From Rhodanobacter sp. 7MK24 (GTDB taxonomy: Bacteria > Pseudomonadota > Gammaproteobacteria > Xanthomonadales > Rhodanobacteraceae), in assembly GCF_014842995.1 (NCBI RefSeq), contig NZ_JACYXL010000008.1, forward strand, positions 124,001-188,000: a stretch of 64,000 nucleotides of DNA, given 5' to 3'. The notes beneath the pieces are model-generated. The model was given only the letters and a program-made list of their open reading frames with translations. It was not told where the DNA came from and did no database searches. Shown piece by piece: positions 61,992 through 64,000 of this stretch (its first letter is position 1; every line of letters begins with the position of its first letter). The position numbers and the translations under genes are program-made.

Positions 61992-62396
61992 GGCTGATCC
62001 GCTGGTTGAGAGTGAAAGAGGGTGTTTCGAACGCCGCATGGATGCTGCCATTCGCGCGTCGCATGGAAATGACAAAGCGCCGCTGTCGACGGTCATGTTT
62101 GAAACAAGGGTTTGTTCGGAGAGATGCGTGCAGGGAGTGCTGGTGCGCTGCGTGCGCGTCGATGCGTTGCGCTGTCCAAGCACTGCGATATCCATTCGTG
62201 CATCCATTCCAAAGAATCCAAAGCCATTCGCATCCGAGCAGCCGACGCAGCGTGGTGCGCCGTGCGGGCATGTGCCGAGCTGGGTTAGTCGACGAATCCC
62301 CTGATGGCATATGAAGCCGCTACATTCGCGGATGCTGTCACGCCACTCGCGCGTGTTTCGTCGAATGCATCCCAAAACTGTGCGCCGTGCATGTTA

Positions 62397-62410
62397 GTTC
62401 GTGCACGAAC
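62397..62410. promoter_or_regulatory. 14-bp palindrome GTTCGTGCACGAAC
   Basis: A perfect dyad in the virB leader, about 405 bases upstream of virB7. Its form suits a dimeric repressor, but no match to a known operator is claimed, and the distance from virB7 leaves its target uncertain. Confidence 0.35.
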
Positions 62411-62428
62411 AGGGGCATGTAAGAAGAT

Positions 62429-62459
62429 GCACTGAAAAGTGCGTCGGGTTGCGCCGACG
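62429..62459 (-). terminator. Possible terminator after yraN
   Basis: Two adjoining stems, CGTCGG with CCGACG (62442-62447, 62454-62459) and GCACT with AGTGC (62429-62433, 62438-62442), begin about 27 bases after the yraN stop. On the minus strand TTTT occurs within the second loop. The signal is weak. Confidence 0.35.
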
Positions 62460-62485
62460 TTATGTAGTCCGTTACCTACGCAGCG

Positions 62486-62839
62486 TCATGCTTCGAATGC
62501 GCCACGCAGCCACTGCATACGTGCATCCGCTTCGGGGCCGTCGTATCCGACCACGTCGAAGCGGCAGGGCCGGTGAGCGTGTTGCGAGTGAGCAGCCAGC
62601 CAGAGTTGAGCAGTGCGGATCAGCTTGTCCTGCTTGCTGCGGGTGACTGAGGCCAGCGCGTTGCCGTGGCCTGCGCGTATGCGATAACGCACTTCGACAA
62701 AGACCACCACATCGCGATCCAGCATCACCAGATCGAGCTCGCCGAGACGGGTGGTGTAGTTGCGGGCGAGCACCTCGAGGCCGGCGCGCTCGAGCTCGGC
62801 ACTGGCGCGTTGCTCGAAGGCGGCGCCGGTGCTGCGCAT
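62486..62839 (-). CDS. yraN: YraN family (UPF0102) protein
   Basis: A 117-residue protein of the UPF0102 family with a restriction-endonuclease-like fold. The N-terminal GAAFEQRASAELERAGLEVL, the ARNYTTRLGELDLV block and the catalytic-type VVFVEVRYR are typical. It is possibly a nuclease, but the biological role is unclear. The order lpoA-yraN is widespread in gammaproteobacteria; here the yraN ATG overlaps the lpoA stop (TGATG). Confidence 0.92.
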   Translation of the reverse strand: MRSTGAAFEQRASAELERAGLEVLARNYTTRLGELDLVMLDRDVVVFVEVRYRIRAGHGNALASVTRSKQDKLIRTAQLWLAAHSQHAHRPCRFDVVGYDGPEADARMQWLRGAFEA

Positions 62840-64000
62840 CAGTTGCTGGTTGAAGAAGCCGCCGCGGGTTGCACGCTGCTGCTGGCCGGCGCGGGGGCGC
62901 TGCCGGACGATGCGGGCAGATCGTCCAATTGCAGGCTGCCGCTGAGCGGGCGGGCCACGCCGTTCTCGAATTTCGCCCAGGTCAGCACGCGGCGGATGCG
63001 GCCGAACTGGTCGGCGGTGAGCTGGCCGGAGGCGCCGGGGAGATAGCTGCCTGGATGGTCACGCAGCCAATCGAGATAAGGCACGAGATTCCACGCATCC
63101 ATACCGAACGCGAACAGCCGCGCGTTGGCGTCGCGTGCGGAGGGCAACTGGGTGGCAATGTCGTCGTGGCTGGGCAGGCCGGGCTGGGCGTTGAACAGCC
63201 ACGGGGCGTCGCAGAATTCCACGCCGTTGAGATCGCCATCGGCGGTGGGATTGTCACTGCCGGCGTAGATGTGCGAGGTGCCAAATACTGGCAACGTGAT
63301 CTTGGCGATTTGCAATTGCGGCATCAGCAGGCGCGCCTGGCTGGGGCGCATGCTGATGAAGAGACCGGTATCGCTGTCTGCGCCGGCCATGTTGAGCTGG
63401 CTGATCGTGTTGGTGTAATCCGTGTCGGTGGCGGGTACGGTGGCCATGCCGAGCACGTTGCCGCCGCGGGCGAGGAATTCGGCCTTGAAGGCGTTGGCCG
63501 CACGCTGGGCGAAGTCGTCGCTGGAGATCGCTACGTAGGCCCGGTGCAGGCCGCGGTCGACCATGTGGTCGGCTGCCTGGGCGCCTTCGGTTTCCGGCAG
63601 CAGGCCGAATTCGCTGGTGCCGCTGGACGGGGGTTGCTTGTTGTCCGGGTGGTTCAGTGCCAGCACCGGCACTGGCAGCAAGGACTGGGCGAACAACGCG
63701 GCTACTGCGCCGCGAGTAAGCGGGCCGACCACCAGTTGGGCGCCGTCCTTGGTGGCCTGCTGATAAGCCTCGGTTGCACCATCGGTATTGCCTCGGGTGT
63801 CATAGATGCGCACCGAGGCGCGAGGTGCATGGGTGCGTGCGGCCTCCGCATAGGCGGCGAAGAAGCCTTCGAGGATGGTGTTGCCGGCGGCGGCGTAGGG
63901 GCCGCTTTGCGGCAGCAACAGGGCTATGCGGGCGGGCATTTTGTAGCCCTCCCGGACATCGGCGTTGGCGCCCGGCAACAAGGTGCCTACCGGCTGCTGC
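62839..64000 (-). CDS. lpoA: Penicillin-binding protein activator LpoA/LppC, C-terminal part (5' end outside window)
   Basis: An outer-membrane lipoprotein that reaches through the periplasm to activate the class A penicillin-binding protein PBP1a. The visible 387 residues hold the C-terminal domain with a periplasmic-binding-protein fold: IALLLPQSGPYAAAGNTILE, VVGPLTRGAVAALF and VPVLALNHPDN, then FGTSHIYAGSD and FAFGMDAWNLVPYL. The N-terminal TPR-like domain and lipobox are beyond the window. It ends in a Ser/Pro/Ala-rich tail. The frame is open through the window edge. Its stop overlaps yraN by one base. Confidence 0.92.
   Translation of the reverse strand, partial: QQPVGTLLPGANADVREGYKMPARIALLLPQSGPYAAAGNTILEGFFAAYAEAARTHAPRASVRIYDTRGNTDGATEAYQQATKDGAQLVVGPLTRGAVAALFAQSLLPVPVLALNHPDNKQPPSSGTSEFGLLPETEGAQAADHMVDRGLHRAYVAISSDDFAQRAANAFKAEFLARGGNVLGMATVPATDTDYTNTISQLNMAGADSDTGLFISMRPSQARLLMPQLQIAKITLPVFGTSHIYAGSDNPTADGDLNGVEFCDAPWLFNAQPGLPSHDDIATQLPSARDANARLFAFGMDAWNLVPYLDWLRDHPGSYLPGASGQLTADQFGRIRRVLTWAKFENGVARPLSGSLQLDDLPASSGSAPAPASSSVQPAAASSTSN

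Larger units (their letters stand above)
61992..62485. other. Gene-free leader upstream of the virB operon
   Basis: No credible coding sequence on either strand; the open frames here are short or are shadow extensions. The stretch should hold the virB promoter, but no convincing -35/-10 pair or sigma-54 site was found. Visible structures are a perfect 14-bp palindrome at 62397-62410 and hairpins at 62429-62459 next to the yraN stop. Confidence 0.6.

Noticed and set aside
61992-62375. N-terminal extension of VirB7 by 128 residues
   Set aside because: The lipoprotein signal peptide starts at 61991; an extension would bury it.
62401-62646. Plus-strand frame of 81 codons at the yraN end
   Set aside because: Opposes yraN, is Arg/Cys-rich and has no start signal.

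Overview
The window is a high-GC gammaproteobacterial chromosome segment. Protein relatedness, a Xanthomonas-type (bactericidal) type IV secretion system and the overall gene set point to the Xanthomonadales/Lysobacterales. Rhodanobacteraceae (Dyella, Rhodanobacter, Frateuria, Luteibacter and relatives) is my best guess, by inference only. I see no tRNA, rRNA, insertion sequence, prophage or CRISPR array.

Left part (1-17.4 kb): the 3' end of ppc, a small secreted protein and a YqhA-type membrane protein come first. Then follows a large co-oriented efflux cluster: an HlyD/MacA-like adaptor, one LolD/MacB-type ATPase, four consecutive MacB/FtsX-type permeases of about 810 residues, a sigma-54-type response regulator and its NtrY-like histidine kinase. 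A near-consensus -24/-12 (sigma-54) promoter lies directly before the adaptor gene, with inverted repeats upstream that could be enhancer sites. The two-component system at the end of the cluster therefore probably switches on its beginning.

Middle part (17.4-43.4 kb): mostly housekeeping and metabolic genes. They include uup, a D-Ala-D-Ala carboxypeptidase, a Ser/Thr kinase with TPR-like repeats, metK, two paralogous diguanylate cyclases and metE behind a cobalamin riboswitch. An OlsF-like bifunctional acyltransferase is coupled to an LpxH-like phosphoesterase. A secreted LprI-domain protein, dusB, a histidine phosphatase, a TPR-GGDEF protein, a nucleoside transporter, rhtC, a uracil-DNA glycosylase-like gene, a lipoprotein and a GlcD-type flavoenzyme follow. 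metE and metK share an operator-like sequence just downstream of their predicted promoters, suggesting a common methionine/SAM-cycle repressor.

Right part (43.4-62 kb): a complete X-T4SS on the minus strand. Transcription runs virB7-8-9-10-11-1-2-3-4-5-6, then a DUF4189 protein, a TrbM-like protein, an LprI-type lysozyme inhibitor, a muramidase-like effector, virD4, an immunity-like lipoprotein and a lipase-like effector. Both effectors end in the XVIPCD signal read by VirD4, and each follows a plausible immunity gene. The lipase pair is translationally coupled. The lipase carries four 22-residue (2 x 11) amphipathic repeats between its catalytic domain and its secretion signal. This is most likely a contact-dependent antibacterial weapon. 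The window ends with yraN and the 3' part of lpoA.
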